Position numbers and translations under genes: made by a program
The notes under the pieces: model-generated
What the model was told of the DNA's origin: nothing
The model's database searches: none
Seen by the model: only the letters and a program-made list of their open reading frames with translations
DNA from: Bacillota bacterium
GTDB lineage: Bacteria > Bacillota > Clostridia > Acetivibrionales > DSM-1351
Assembly (NCBI GenBank): GCA_023441625.1
Contig: JAEZOA010000015.1
Location: forward strand, 38,178-102,177
Reading direction: 5' to 3'
DNA length: 64,000 nucleotides
In this document: positions 47,676-57,039 of the stretch, in pieces
Numbering within the stretch: the first letter of the stretch is position 1
How the letters are laid out: every line of letters begins with the position of its first letter

Positions 47676-48816
47676 ACTTCTGCCTCCTTATTATCACGTA
47701 AGTTAATATACAAAACAGTACTGTAAATCCACAAAGCAGACTAATATCTATTAAAAATCTGGTATGTGTATCGTAATAATATAGTGCATATAAGGCATCT
47801 GTAATTAATGATACCGGATTAATATATGAGAGAAGGGGTATATTTTCTTGGATAATAAATTTTACATTATTTTCATCGTCAACACCCATCATTCCCGCAC
47901 AGAAGCAGGCTGCCATTGTAGCTCCTACTAAAATACCCGTCTTGATGCCCTCTCCTTTTTTTATAATTGCTGATACGAAAGCACCAAAGGATAGGCCAGT
48001 TGCACTACCTACTAAACAGGTCAATAGAATATAACCTATTTGGTTTCCAAAATCAACTTTCCATACAAAAGTTAAATAGCATATTAATACCAGGATTTCA
48101 ATTACCAGCACGATATACCCTGCAAGAAGCCCAGCTATCAGTGCCTTAAGTTTATGTACTGGAGCTACGTTTAACCTTGCAGCACGTTTTGAGAGATTTG
48201 CTTGAGTATCAGTAATCTCTTTCAATCCGAAGAACGAACCATATAAACACGCCATCGCTATAAGAGTATAAAAATAGTTTACCGTTGAATCCGGTTTTTC
48301 TTTAGTACCCAACTGAACATTTTTTGTATATTCTATTCTATCAGTAACTTTTTCTACAAGACTGTGTATAGCCGTTGGATCACTTGCCACAAGAGTATTA
48401 ATAGTACTCAAAGTTTGACTATACTGATCTATTGCTATTTTTATAATTGATTGGTTCAAATCTGACTTTTTCACAACCATCTTAATCTGGGCATCATCAA
48501 TTATATATCCATCTACTTTATCATTATCAAGAAGCTCTTCTGCTTCAGCTTTTGTAGCTACTGTTACATTAAATAATTTTTTATCTCCCTGAGTTGCATC
48601 ATTTAAAAATTTCTTAAAGCTTTCATCTTTTTGATATACCTCATTATTTACTACTGCAATATTAACAGTCTCAAACTCATAAGCTTCAGCGATGTTTGTA
48701 AAGGCCATGCCGAAAAAAGTACCCATAATTAATGTGGGGAATATCATTGTCCAAAACATTAGCCCTTTATCGTGAATAATACATTTGAATCTGTTTTTAA
48801 ATATATGCCAAAACAT
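47662..48816 (-). CDS. ABC-2 type exporter permease 1
   Basis: Integral membrane subunit of 384 residues with the same architecture as its partner: one N-terminal helix (GLMFWTMIFPTLIMGTFFG), a large outside loop with NIAVVNNEVYQKDESF, then a cluster of C-terminal helices. Start follows AGGAGGTAG. It lies 11 bases after the ATPase gene and overlaps the second permease, giving a three-gene exporter with heterodimeric membrane part. Confidence 0.83.
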   Translation of the reverse strand: MFWHIFKNRFKCIIHDKGLMFWTMIFPTLIMGTFFGMAFTNIAEAYEFETVNIAVVNNEVYQKDESFKKFLNDATQGDKKLFNVTVATKAEAEELLDNDKVDGYIIDDAQIKMVVKKSDLNQSIIKIAIDQYSQTLSTINTLVASDPTAIHSLVEKVTDRIEYTKNVQLGTKEKPDSTVNYFYTLIAMACLYGSFFGLKEITDTQANLSKRAARLNVAPVHKLKALIAGLLAGYIVLVIEILVLICYLTFVWKVDFGNQIGYILLTCLVGSATGLSFGAFVSAIIKKGEGIKTGILVGATMAACFCAGMMGVDDENNVKFIIQENIPLLSYINPVSLITDALYALYYYDTHTRFLIDISLLCGFTVLFCILTYVIIRRQKYASI

Positions 48817-48827
48817 ATGTCTACCTC

Positions 48828-49760
48828 CTAATCTCTAAGCTCTTTGCCGGTTATTTCCAAGAAAACATCATTGAGTGTGGGCAGTTCTGAGAATATTCTG
48901 CCATATGCAATGTCATTATCCCTGAAAAAGTCCAATAATGTATTGAGATTGTGCTTACCCTTGCTGTATTTGATTACAAGATTTTTTTCCATATACTCAA
49001 CACTGTTAACGTTAGGAAGCTTCTTTATTTTTTCAAGGTTACTATCGAGCATATTAAATATTTCCACTGTTATTTTTTCACCTAGCTTTATCATTGCCTT
49101 TAGTTCTTCTTTTGTACCTGTTGCAATGACTTTTCCTTTATCCATGATAACTATACGGCTGCAAAGCTGTTCTACCTCTTCCATATAGTGAGATGTATAG
49201 ATTATAGTTGCACCTTCATCATTAAGCTTTTTTATGCCATCGAGAATATTGTTTCTGCTTTGAGGGTCAACTGCTACTGTTGGCTCATCTAGTATAATTA
49301 GTTTAGGCTTATGAGCCACTCCACATGCAATATTCAAACGACGTAGCAAGCCTCCGCTGAGCTTTTTGGGGTAGAATTTCCTAAAATCATTTAGCCCGAC
49401 AAATTCTATAGCCTCCTCTACTAATTTTCTGCGAGTTGCTTTGTCTGCAATATAAAGCCCACAGAAGTAATCTATGTTTTCATAAACGGTAAGTTCCTCA
49501 AATACTGCAACATCCTGCATAATTACACCGATATCACGCTTTATGTCATAGGCATCTGGAGCCATTGGTTTATCAAAAAGCTTAATTTCACCCTTATCGT
49601 AATTGAGCAGAGAAAGTATACAGTTTATGGCTGTTGTCTTTCCTGAGCCATTTGGCCCTAGCAGTCCAAATATTTCTCCCTTTTTAACTTCAAACGATAG
49701 ATGATCTGTTGCTACTAATTCCCCATACCTTTTAACTAAGTTCTTAACACTAACAATCAT
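48828..49760 (-). CDS. ABC exporter ATP-binding protein
   Basis: Cytoplasmic ATPase of 310 residues, CcmA/DrrA class. The Walker A is GPNGSGKTTAINC, the signature LSGGLLRRLNIACG and the Walker B LIILDEPTVAVDP; the H-loop is YTSHYMEE. A C-terminal extension of about 80 residues (ITVEIFNMLDSN onward) is typical of drug or lantibiotic exporters. ATG 49760 is chosen because GGAGG lies eight bases upstream. Confidence 0.88.
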   Translation of the reverse strand: MIVSVKNLVKRYGELVATDHLSFEVKKGEIFGLLGPNGSGKTTAINCILSLLNYDKGEIKLFDKPMAPDAYDIKRDIGVIMQDVAVFEELTVYENIDYFCGLYIADKATRRKLVEEAIEFVGLNDFRKFYPKKLSGGLLRRLNIACGVAHKPKLIILDEPTVAVDPQSRNNILDGIKKLNDEGATIIYTSHYMEEVEQLCSRIVIMDKGKVIATGTKEELKAMIKLGEKITVEIFNMLDSNLEKIKKLPNVNSVEYMEKNLVIKYSKGKHNLNTLLDFFRDNDIAYGRIFSELPTLNDVFLEITGKELRD

Positions 49761-50031
49761 GTCCTTGACCTCCATACTTTTTAGAATTATCTTTAAAACA
49801 AATACAATGTCTTTTAAAATCAACTGTTAAGCTTTCTTTCATTAATCATTCTTTACTTACAATATTATTCCTTTACCTATCGTAATTATATTTTACTAAA
49901 AACACTGAAATTTAATAAGTGTCTAAAATCAGCACTTAATATGACAAATGTAATATTTTTTTGCCCAGGTTGTTAACTTTTTTTAAAATGAGTCATATAT
50001 TATAAATAGAAAATCAAGGATAGGTACTTTT

Positions 50032-50385
50032 ATGGAGATAATTAACAGCAACTCACAATTCAAAAGTGGATGGAGAACCTTGAAAAGAGATGATGATTTG
50101 TCTGAAACGTCTACAAAGAGTAATAATTGTGTAGGTGAAAACACTGTCGAAGATTACAAAAAAATTGTAGACGAAGTTATAAGTCAATCTCAAAATACTG
50201 AAATGGTAGAAATGTTAAAGGAACTATGTAGAATGCTAGATATCTTAAATGCCACGATAAGTGACAAGCTTGACAATATAAACAATGTCCTCAGACAAAT
50301 ACAGCTTTTACTTGAAGAGAACAGTAATAAAAGCCAGAAGAAACAAGGATTGGGCTTGATCCAAAAATTAAAATTTAAAGAATAA
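50032..50385 (+). CDS. Hypothetical protein with coiled coil
   Basis: A hydrophilic protein of 117 residues. A disordered N-terminus (RDDDLSETSTKSNN) is followed by a helical, heptad-like region (ELCRMLDILNATISDKLDNI and NNVLRQIQLLLEEN) and a basic tail ending LGLIQKLKFKE. No family is recognised. ATG is preceded by AAGGATAGG at slightly long spacing. It begins a group with the next gene (about 80 bases on) and the convergent 51400-52353 gene, whose C-terminal tail is similarly basic and amphipathic. Confidence 0.6.
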   Translation: MEIINSNSQFKSGWRTLKRDDDLSETSTKSNNCVGENTVEDYKKIVDEVISQSQNTEMVEMLKELCRMLDILNATISDKLDNINNVLRQIQLLLEENSNKSQKKQGLGLIQKLKFKE

Positions 50386-50464
50386 AGCAGGTATCATAAT
50401 GTAGCAAAATTTAAAACATTACATATTATGTAATAAAACACCTTAAAAAAAGGAGTAATGAGTT

Positions 50465-51268
50465 ATGAATGATACCATAGAAACCTTACAAGCTGAGCAG
50501 AAATTGGATATTTTTGCAAAGAGAGTATTAGCGAAAGCAATATTATCAGGGACTCAAGAAGTTTTCCAAGAAAAATACGATGATATCAATAACCCAACCG
50601 GAGAAAAATTACCCTTAAAGCTTTTTATCATTAATGATGGTTCAACACCTACTGCACAACCAGTTCAGGGTTCTCCTGTGAAATGTGTAAAGCTTTGTAA
50701 ACGAGTAATTGCTAGTGATTATCCTCAGAATACTATAATATGTACACAGAAATCAAGAGTCAGTGTGCGCTTTCAATTGGTACTAATTGTTGAATACGAA
50801 AATGGTGCTTTTGATGTAATCACATTACCTAAAAATCTTTCTTCAAGATTGCATTACAGTGCTTCTACAACAAAAGCTTTTGTAGAATCCTCTGTCATTG
50901 ATACAAATGGTATACCTGTACTTCAGCGTCAGAATATAGTTGTTCCATATGAATCACTGATTATAAAGTACAATGGGGTAAATGACTATACTGCATTTGA
51001 TTATACTGTAACCATACCATTAACACTATTTGACAATATACTAAAACACTGCGAATTGGAGGATCCATCATTACAATCCTATATTTTGCTCAGAAATTTA
51101 AAATATGATGTTGATATTCTGGATGTATTCCAGGTGTTTACCAATGCAGAAAATACTGCCAGTGTATGGACTACAATTGTTAATTTCTCGCTGCTCGAAG
51201 ATATTATCGACAAACTTGGAATTGACCAAGATATTTTAATCCTTGGTACACCTGAATTTGAATGTTGA
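50465..51268 (+). CDS. Hypothetical beta-rich protein
   Basis: A soluble protein of 267 residues with no signal peptide. A short helical N-terminus precedes a segment rich in predicted beta strands, including VSVRFQLVLIVEYENGAFDV and FDYTVTIPLTLFDNIL. I recognise no family; the alternation weakly recalls SPOCS/DUF3794 or TerD-like domains but no signature is present. Start has AAAGGAG upstream. It follows the coiled-coil gene at 50032. Strand pattern is vaguely like the N-terminal half of the convergent protein at 51400. Confidence 0.62.
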   Translation: MNDTIETLQAEQKLDIFAKRVLAKAILSGTQEVFQEKYDDINNPTGEKLPLKLFIINDGSTPTAQPVQGSPVKCVKLCKRVIASDYPQNTIICTQKSRVSVRFQLVLIVEYENGAFDVITLPKNLSSRLHYSASTTKAFVESSVIDTNGIPVLQRQNIVVPYESLIIKYNGVNDYTAFDYTVTIPLTLFDNILKHCELEDPSLQSYILLRNLKYDVDILDVFQVFTNAENTASVWTTIVNFSLLEDIIDKLGIDQDILILGTPEFEC

Positions 51269-51338
51269 TTGTACTAGAAGTGTTGAAACCACTACTTATG
51301 TGATTTTAGAGTGGCTTTTAGTTGGGAATTAGTCTGCC

Positions 51339-51388
51339 TATAGAGAACGTATTTTCATTTAAGCTTTTTTGAATTTGCGTTCTCTATA
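51339..51388. terminator. bidirectional terminator between convergent hypothetical genes
   Basis: TATAGAGAACG (51339-51349) pairs perfectly with CGTTCTCTATA (51378-51388); the loop is AT-rich with a run of six T residues. It sits between the gene ending at 51268 and the one ending at 51400. Confidence 0.6.
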
Positions 51389-51399
51389 AAGGTATTTAT

Positions 51400-52353
51400 T
51401 TACTTTATAATACTTATTGCCGATTTTATTCTACTAAGCAAATTAATTTCCTTTTTTTGTCCTATATCTTTTTTTAGGTTTGAATTATTATCTTTTATAC
51501 TGATTAGCTCGCTTTCAAGGTATTCCTTTTGTTGATTTAATGTATATGATTTTAAATTACTCTGTTGCAGTTGCTTATTTAGTTTATTTATATCTATATT
51601 TTTTTTCTTTAGTTCTTCAAGCATGCTATAGTATTCATTTTCATATTTTGAAGCACGGTTCTTATAATAATCCAATTCTTTTTCCATTCTACTGGATATT
51701 TCATTCAAATTAACTTTTGTTTCATATAATAGATTACCTTCTTTCATTACATCAAAGAGTAAGGCTTCAATTTTTATTATATTATTTATTAATGAATTAT
51801 CTTTGGACGTTGAAGTTTCGTTAAGGTAAGCTGGTATGTTATCAATATTTTGTATTTGAGTAATCAGCTTTTCTTTTTCGGAAAGTATGATACTAGATAT
51901 ATCAACAGTATCCTCCGATACGAGAAAATTCTTAATAGTTCCAACGACCGATATAGTTAATTTCGACGAATTTGAATCAATATCTGTATTACATTTTAAA
52001 TCTTTTAACTGATTGAAGCATTTCAATTTCAAAGAATATTCCTGAAATGATATTCCAAATGAATCTTCGGAAAGTTGTATTCTTTTTTTTCCTTTCTCGA
52101 CAATGATATGGTATGATTTGTCTGTAGGGTTATTAATATTAACATATTCATATGTAAACACCAAACTAAATTCGATATTTATATCTACTTTTGAATTTTT
52201 AAAAGTATATTGATCTTTAACATTCCTGATCTCACAGAAAACGACATTAGTTAAAACATAATCCTGTGATACTAAAGTAACATACTCCTTATAAAATAAG
52301 GATTCATCTGTTAAACAGAATGTACCTTTCACTATATTAGCTAACATTAACAT
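51400..52353 (-). CDS. Hypothetical protein: beta-rich N-terminus and long coiled coil
   Basis: A protein of 317 residues. Residues 1 to about 150 look beta-rich (VDINIEFSLVFTYEYVN; KKRIQLSEDSFGISF). From about 185 to 300 the sequence is a strong coiled coil (KELDYYKNRASKYENEYYSM, LKKKNIDINKLNKQLQQSN). It ends in a basic amphipathic tail, LLSRIKSAISIIK. No catalytic motif, signal or membrane span. No family recognised. ATG 52353 or the ATG two codons later; no strong ribosome-binding site. Could be a structural or scaffolding protein. Confidence 0.6.
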   Translation of the reverse strand: MLMLANIVKGTFCLTDESLFYKEYVTLVSQDYVLTNVVFCEIRNVKDQYTFKNSKVDINIEFSLVFTYEYVNINNPTDKSYHIIVEKGKKRIQLSEDSFGISFQEYSLKLKCFNQLKDLKCNTDIDSNSSKLTISVVGTIKNFLVSEDTVDISSIILSEKEKLITQIQNIDNIPAYLNETSTSKDNSLINNIIKIEALLFDVMKEGNLLYETKVNLNEISSRMEKELDYYKNRASKYENEYYSMLEELKKKNIDINKLNKQLQQSNLKSYTLNQQKEYLESELISIKDNNSNLKKDIGQKKEINLLSRIKSAISIIK

Positions 52354-52638
52354 ATAATAAACCTAATCCTTTTTGCATGTATTCTTATATTAATAGTATT
52401 TTATTATTATATGGATTATGAATAATTTCATGGATAAGTATTTTAGCTATTTTGCTATATATCGTCATAACTGCGATGTGTTCCAATATATAATCATACT
52501 TTCTAACGTAAAGGTAATTGAAGGCAATTTATGTTATTTTTGTTGATTTATTTAATCAAATAGCATATTTTTATATTAAAATGTGATTATTTCACCATTT
52601 ACATGTATAATTATGTGATTATAAATGAGGTGTTCAGT

Positions 52639-53984
52639 GTGGAACGACTAATCTTAAACGATTTATTAAAATGGAAAGATTCCAAATACCGCAAGCCCTT
52701 AATATTAAAAGGCGTGCGTCAGGTTGGCAAGACCTGGATTTTAAAGGAATTTGGCAAGCGTTATTACAATAATGTTACCTATTTCAACTTTGACGAGCAC
52801 GAAGAATATAAACAATTCTTTGAAACCACAAAGGATGTTAATCGTATTCTACAAAACTTAATGCTTGCAAGTGGTCAAAAGATTAGGCAAAAAGAAACCC
52901 TAATTATTTTTGATGAGGTACAGGACTGTCAAAATGTCCTCAACAGCTTGAAATATTTCTATGAAAATGCTAATGAATATCATGTTGCCTGTGCAGGCTC
53001 ATTGCTGGATTTGTACTTGCAAGGCCATCCTCCTTTCCAGTCGGTATGGTAGATTTTATGCAGATTAGCCCCATGACATTTTCTGAATTTTTAATGGCAA
53101 ATTGTGATGACAATCTTGTGAATTATCTAAATTCTGTAAGTGCAATAGAGACTATTCCCGATGCGTTTTTTAATCCATTATACGAAAAACTAAAAATGTA
53201 TTATGTTACAGGTGGAATGCCAGAGTCGGTCAAAATGTGGACACAAGAGCGTGATGTAGAACAAATGCAAATTGTTCTCTCTAACATTATCGGTGCATAC
53301 GAGCGTGATTTCGCCAAGCATCCTGACCCAAAAAACTTTCCTAAAATATCGATGGTGTGGAAGTCAATTCCGTCACAGCTAGCAAGAGAAAACAAAAAAT
53401 TTATTTATAAGGTAGTTAAAGACGGTGCTCGAGCAAGAGAATATGAGGATGCACTCCAATGGCTCGTTGATGCAGATTTGGTTAGTAAAATCTATCGCAG
53501 CACAGCACCAGGTTTACCAATTTCAGCCTATGATGACTTATCAGCGTTTAAACTGTACTTAGTTGATGTTGGCTTACTTCGCCGTTTATCACTACTTGCA
53601 CCATCAGCCTTCGCAGAAGGTAACCGTCTGTTTACAGAGTTTAAAGGGTCACTTAGTGAAAACTATGTACTACAAGCTCTTAAGAATCAGTTTGAGACAA
53701 CACCACGCTATTGGTCTGTGGATAATCCTCGATATGAAGTGGACTTTCTCATTCAGCGTGAGAATGACATTATCCCTGTTGAGGTTAAATCAGAAGGTAA
53801 CCTTGAAAGCAAGAGCCTTAAAAAGTTCAAGGAAAAGTTTGAAGATAAAATTAAACTCCGTGTACGCTTTTCACTTAATAATCTCAAGTTAGATGCTGAT
53901 GTTTTGAATATTCCGTTGTTTATGGCAGACTATGCTGATAAATTGATTGAATTTGCAATGCAAGAGATTAATCATAGAATATAA
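52639..53984 (+). pseudogene. AAA ATPase with DUF4143, disrupted by a frameshift
   Basis: The intact family protein (about 440 residues) has an AAA core and a C-terminal DUF4143 nuclease-like domain. Here GTG 52639 (GAGGTG upstream) starts the ATPase with Walker A GVRQVGKTWILKEFG, Walker B LIIFDEVQD and sensor HVACAGSLLD. Around 53034-53036 the frame changes: a single T missing from a T-run would restore PPFPVGMVDFMQ. The second part (from 53046) continues with SPMTFSEFLMAN and ends with the DUF4143 region RYEVDFLIQRENDIIPVEVK. Either a real frameshift or a sequencing error. Confidence 0.85.
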
Positions 53985-54028
53985 TTTTAAGGCTATGTTT
54001 AGTATAGTGTTAAAATATAGCCTTAAAA
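53985..54028 (+). terminator. terminator after the broken ATPase gene
   Basis: TTTTAAGGCTAT (53985-53996) pairs with ATAGCCTTAAAA (54017-54028), directly after the ATPase stop. A second small hairpin, TTCTA/TAGAA, follows at 54029-54054. Confidence 0.7.
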
Positions 54029-54167
54029 TTCTATGTGAGATTTTTCACCTAGAATGCTCAATAATTGTGTATATATCTTAAAAAAAGCCAAGCTAAAAAG
54101 ACAACTTTAGAAACTTTACTTAATGTAAAATATTATGAATATGATTTATAAATTATTAATTCGAAGC

Positions 54168-54205
54168 ACTGATGATGATATTGAACCACTACAGTGGCAA
54201 ATTAT
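54168..54205. repeat. 38-nt near-copy of an internal panG segment
   Basis: Bases starting ACTGATGATGATATT and ending CCACTACAGTGGCAAATTAT match 17910-17947 (inside panG, same plus-strand orientation) at 36 of 38 positions. It lies in a 315-base gene-free gap (53985-54299). Besides the terminator, the gap has a possible promoter (TTGACA near 54228, 16-base spacer, TAAAAA) before the exporter operon. Confidence 0.6.
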
Positions 54206-54299
54206 ATGTAGAACAATAGAATTTGTTGACAACATGTGCTTTTTATGTAAAAATTATTCAAATAAACTTATTTAAGTAATTTTAGAGGAACTATAATTT

Positions 54300-55103
54300 A
54301 TGAGTACATTTTTGAGCTATTATAAAAAAAGTTTTAAAATAATGATTCAATGGAGATGGGGCTTTGCTATATCTCTGCTTATAGACCCTATGGTGCTTTT
54401 AATTAACATTTCTCTTTTTACAAGCATCTATAACTATAATAATACACAAAATATATTAGGCTATAGTCTTTCACAGATGATTTGGTATTTTGCTGGGACA
54501 TCATTTATTTGGTATCTGACCTATAACTTTACAGATCGTAACATTTCAACAGGAATATTATCTGGAGATATCGCTGTTTTATTATTGAAACCTGTTTCAA
54601 TAATGAAGGTAGAATTAGCTGAAGCCCTTGCTTTAAGAACAAATGGATTATTATTTGAATTTATTCCAAGTCTTATTTTATATAGTTTGATTTACCACCC
54701 AGACTTTTTATCAATTTTTTCCCTATTGAGATTTTTAACAGTTATTATTTTTGCATTTTCAATTAACTTCCTTTTGAATTTTCTAATAGGTATATCTGCC
54801 TTTGTTATAAAAAGTAACTTTTCTTTGCAAAGCTTGAAATCGGCGGTTGTGGGGTTATTGGCAGGCGTTTTCTTCCCCATCGACTTTTTCCCAGATTTTA
54901 TACAGAATATAGCAAGCTATTTGCCCTTCCAATATATCTTTTATGTACCTATTCAAGTTTTCTTGAACAAGTCTAATACTAATAGTCTCGAAGGCTTTAT
55001 GCAAATTATTTTAATAATGCTTATCTGGACTGTACTATTATATGTTCTTTGTAAAGTTTTATGGAGTAAGGCAGTAAAGCGTTTCTGTGCAGTAGGGGGT
55101 TAA
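54300..55103 (+). CDS. ABC-2 type permease A (COG4587-like)
   Basis: Integral membrane protein of 267 residues with about six spans (for example GFAISLLIDPMVLLINISLF, FLTVIIFAFSINFLLNFLIG). The motif GDIAVLLLKPVSIMKVELAE near residue 95 is characteristic of the paired uncharacterised ABC-2 permeases COG4587/COG3694. The next permease begins one base after the stop. Ribosome-binding site AGAGGAAC is moderate. Export substrate unknown. Confidence 0.8.
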   Translation: MSTFLSYYKKSFKIMIQWRWGFAISLLIDPMVLLINISLFTSIYNYNNTQNILGYSLSQMIWYFAGTSFIWYLTYNFTDRNISTGILSGDIAVLLLKPVSIMKVELAEALALRTNGLLFEFIPSLILYSLIYHPDFLSIFSLLRFLTVIIFAFSINFLLNFLIGISAFVIKSNFSLQSLKSAVVGLLAGVFFPIDFFPDFIQNIASYLPFQYIFYVPIQVFLNKSNTNSLEGFMQIILIMLIWTVLLYVLCKVLWSKAVKRFCAVGG

Positions 55104-55104
55104 T

Positions 55105-55899
55105 ATGGAAACATTTATAGATTTATTTAAATTATTTTTTTTGAACTGTAAAATTAAAATTTCAAGAAACATGCAGTATAGATTTGATTTTATCAATGGT
55201 TTATTTGTATCTGTCCTTTATTCAAGTATAGGTGTGATAACTTTATTTGTTATATACATTAAGACAAACGGGTATCCTGGATGGACCTTGAACCAGATAA
55301 TTTTATTTCAGGGAGTTTTACTTTTGTGGAACGGACTCAAAGATCTTATTTTTGGTGATGTCAGAAATAATATTGATACCAGTATAAGAAAAGGTGAATT
55401 TGACAGAATTCTTCTAAAGCCTTTCCCTCCTATAGGATACATACTAGTTAGTGGTCCCAATTATACAAGTCTCTCCAGTATGGCGGCAGGAATTATTGTT
55501 ATGATTATTGGTATTTTAAGACTAAATATTACCGTTGGTGTTCAAGATGTGTTGCTTTTCTTTGTATTTATGATATCTGGGTTATTTCTATATATGGCTT
55601 TTTTAGTTTTATATTGTATTGTAACAGTTATGATTATATATATGGGGCGTATCAGTGAAATTATGGACAAGCTGCTGCGTTTTTCAGAGTACCCTCTTCA
55701 AATATTTTCAAAAGGTTTTGGACTTGTCTTTACATATGTTATCCCATTCTCCATATTTATATATCTGCCAACACAGGCATTTCTTAAAAGGCTTGATATA
55801 ACAGACTTGATTAGCATACCAGTGAGTCTTTTACTGTTCTTTGCAACAATAAAACTATGGAATTTTTATCTTAAAAAATATGTCAGTGCGGGGGGCTAA
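55105..55899 (+). CDS. ABC-2 type permease B (COG3694-like)
   Basis: Integral membrane protein of 264 residues with about six spans, partner of the preceding permease. It carries the matching cytoplasmic motif IRKGEFDRILLKPFPPIGYI near residue 95. Start lies two bases after the previous stop, preceded by AGGGGG within that gene. Followed within two bases by the ATPase gene: a tightly packed three-gene exporter. Confidence 0.82.
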   Translation: METFIDLFKLFFLNCKIKISRNMQYRFDFINGLFVSVLYSSIGVITLFVIYIKTNGYPGWTLNQIILFQGVLLLWNGLKDLIFGDVRNNIDTSIRKGEFDRILLKPFPPIGYILVSGPNYTSLSSMAAGIIVMIIGILRLNITVGVQDVLLFFVFMISGLFLYMAFLVLYCIVTVMIIYMGRISEIMDKLLRFSEYPLQIFSKGFGLVFTYVIPFSIFIYLPTQAFLKRLDITDLISIPVSLLLFFATIKLWNFYLKKYVSAGG

Positions 55900-55900
55900 A

Positions 55901-56878
55901 ATGGAAAATATAATAAATGTAAAAGGATTATCAAAGATATTTAAGGTATCTGAGAAAAATAAGGATGGATTTATATATTCTCTAAAGTCAATATTTAAAA
56001 GAGAATTTAAAATGGTATCAGCAGTAAATGATATAAATTTCAGTGTAGGAAAGGGTGAAATCAGAGGTCTTATCGGTCCTAATGGTGCTGGCAAATCAAC
56101 CACGATTAAGATTCTCTCAGGTATTTTATATCCTACCGAAGGAACTGTAAATGTAATGGGGTTTACTCCCTGGACTCAAAGAGAGAAATTTGTTAGAAAT
56201 ATCGGGGTAGTTCTTGGGCAGAAATCCCAACTAATATGGGATTTACCAGCTATAGATGCATACGTTCTTAATAAGCAAGTATACAAAATAGCTGATAGTA
56301 CCTACAAAGAAAATTTGGATTACTTTATAGAGCTTTTATCTATAGATGAGGTGATTAAAAGACCTGTAAGACAGCTTTCTTTGGGTGAAAGGATGAAATG
56401 CGAGCTTGTTAGTTCTATGTTACATAATCCACAATTAGTCTTTTTAGATGAACCGACTATAGGTATGGATGTATTGGCAAGAGAATCAATACGAGAGTTT
56501 ATTAAAAAAGTTAACCAAGAAAAGAATGTCACCTTTATTTTAACTACACATGATATTTCTGATATTGAGAATCTTTGTCACAATGTAACGATAATAAATA
56601 ATGGTTCAGTTGTTTATGATGATACTATCGATAATCTAAGATTATATTTTAAAGACAAGAAAATTATCGAAGTTAAGCTTTCAACTCCAATAAAATATGA
56701 GGATTTGAAGGAATTCAAAGTGCAAAAAACGGATTCCTACTCAGCAAAAATTGAAGTAGATTTATCTAATTCTGAAATTCGTGATGAAATAAATAAAATC
56801 TTCGAAAAGCTTCCTGTGAATGATATAACTATAGAAAATATAGATGTAGAAGAAGTAATTAAACAGATTTACAAGTAA
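55901..56878 (+). CDS. ABC exporter ATP-binding protein (COG4586-like)
   Basis: Cytoplasmic ATPase of about 325 residues. It has an N-terminal insertion (residues 10-40, FKVSEKNKDGFIYSLKSIFK) typical of this class, Walker A GPNGAGKSTTIKI, Q-loop GVVLGQKSQLIWDLPAIDAY, signature LSLGERMKCELV and Walker B LVFLDEPTIGMD. ATG 55901 follows GGGGGG; the upstream in-frame ATG at 55880 overlaps the permease. A two-component system follows, suggesting it is signal-induced. Confidence 0.87.
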   Translation: MENIINVKGLSKIFKVSEKNKDGFIYSLKSIFKREFKMVSAVNDINFSVGKGEIRGLIGPNGAGKSTTIKILSGILYPTEGTVNVMGFTPWTQREKFVRNIGVVLGQKSQLIWDLPAIDAYVLNKQVYKIADSTYKENLDYFIELLSIDEVIKRPVRQLSLGERMKCELVSSMLHNPQLVFLDEPTIGMDVLARESIREFIKKVNQEKNVTFILTTHDISDIENLCHNVTIINNGSVVYDDTIDNLRLYFKDKKIIEVKLSTPIKYEDLKEFKVQKTDSYSAKIEVDLSNSEIRDEINKIFEKLPVNDITIENIDVEEVIKQIYK

Positions 56879-57039
56879 ACTAATAGCATAGCAATGTGTT
56901 GGATCAAAGTATAAGTTTGTCATGTTTTTCTCCAGTTAATAAAGCTTAAGTATCTCCATTGAGTAATTTAGAAATGCTTGGTACAATAGTGGTAATGGAT
57001 ACATTACTATTTTAGCCAACAGTTGGTGTGGAGATCAAT

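Noticed and set aside
50465..51268. TerD/SPOCS assignment for the beta-rich protein
   Set aside because: Strand alternation is similar but no TerD calcium-binding or SPOCS signature could be found.
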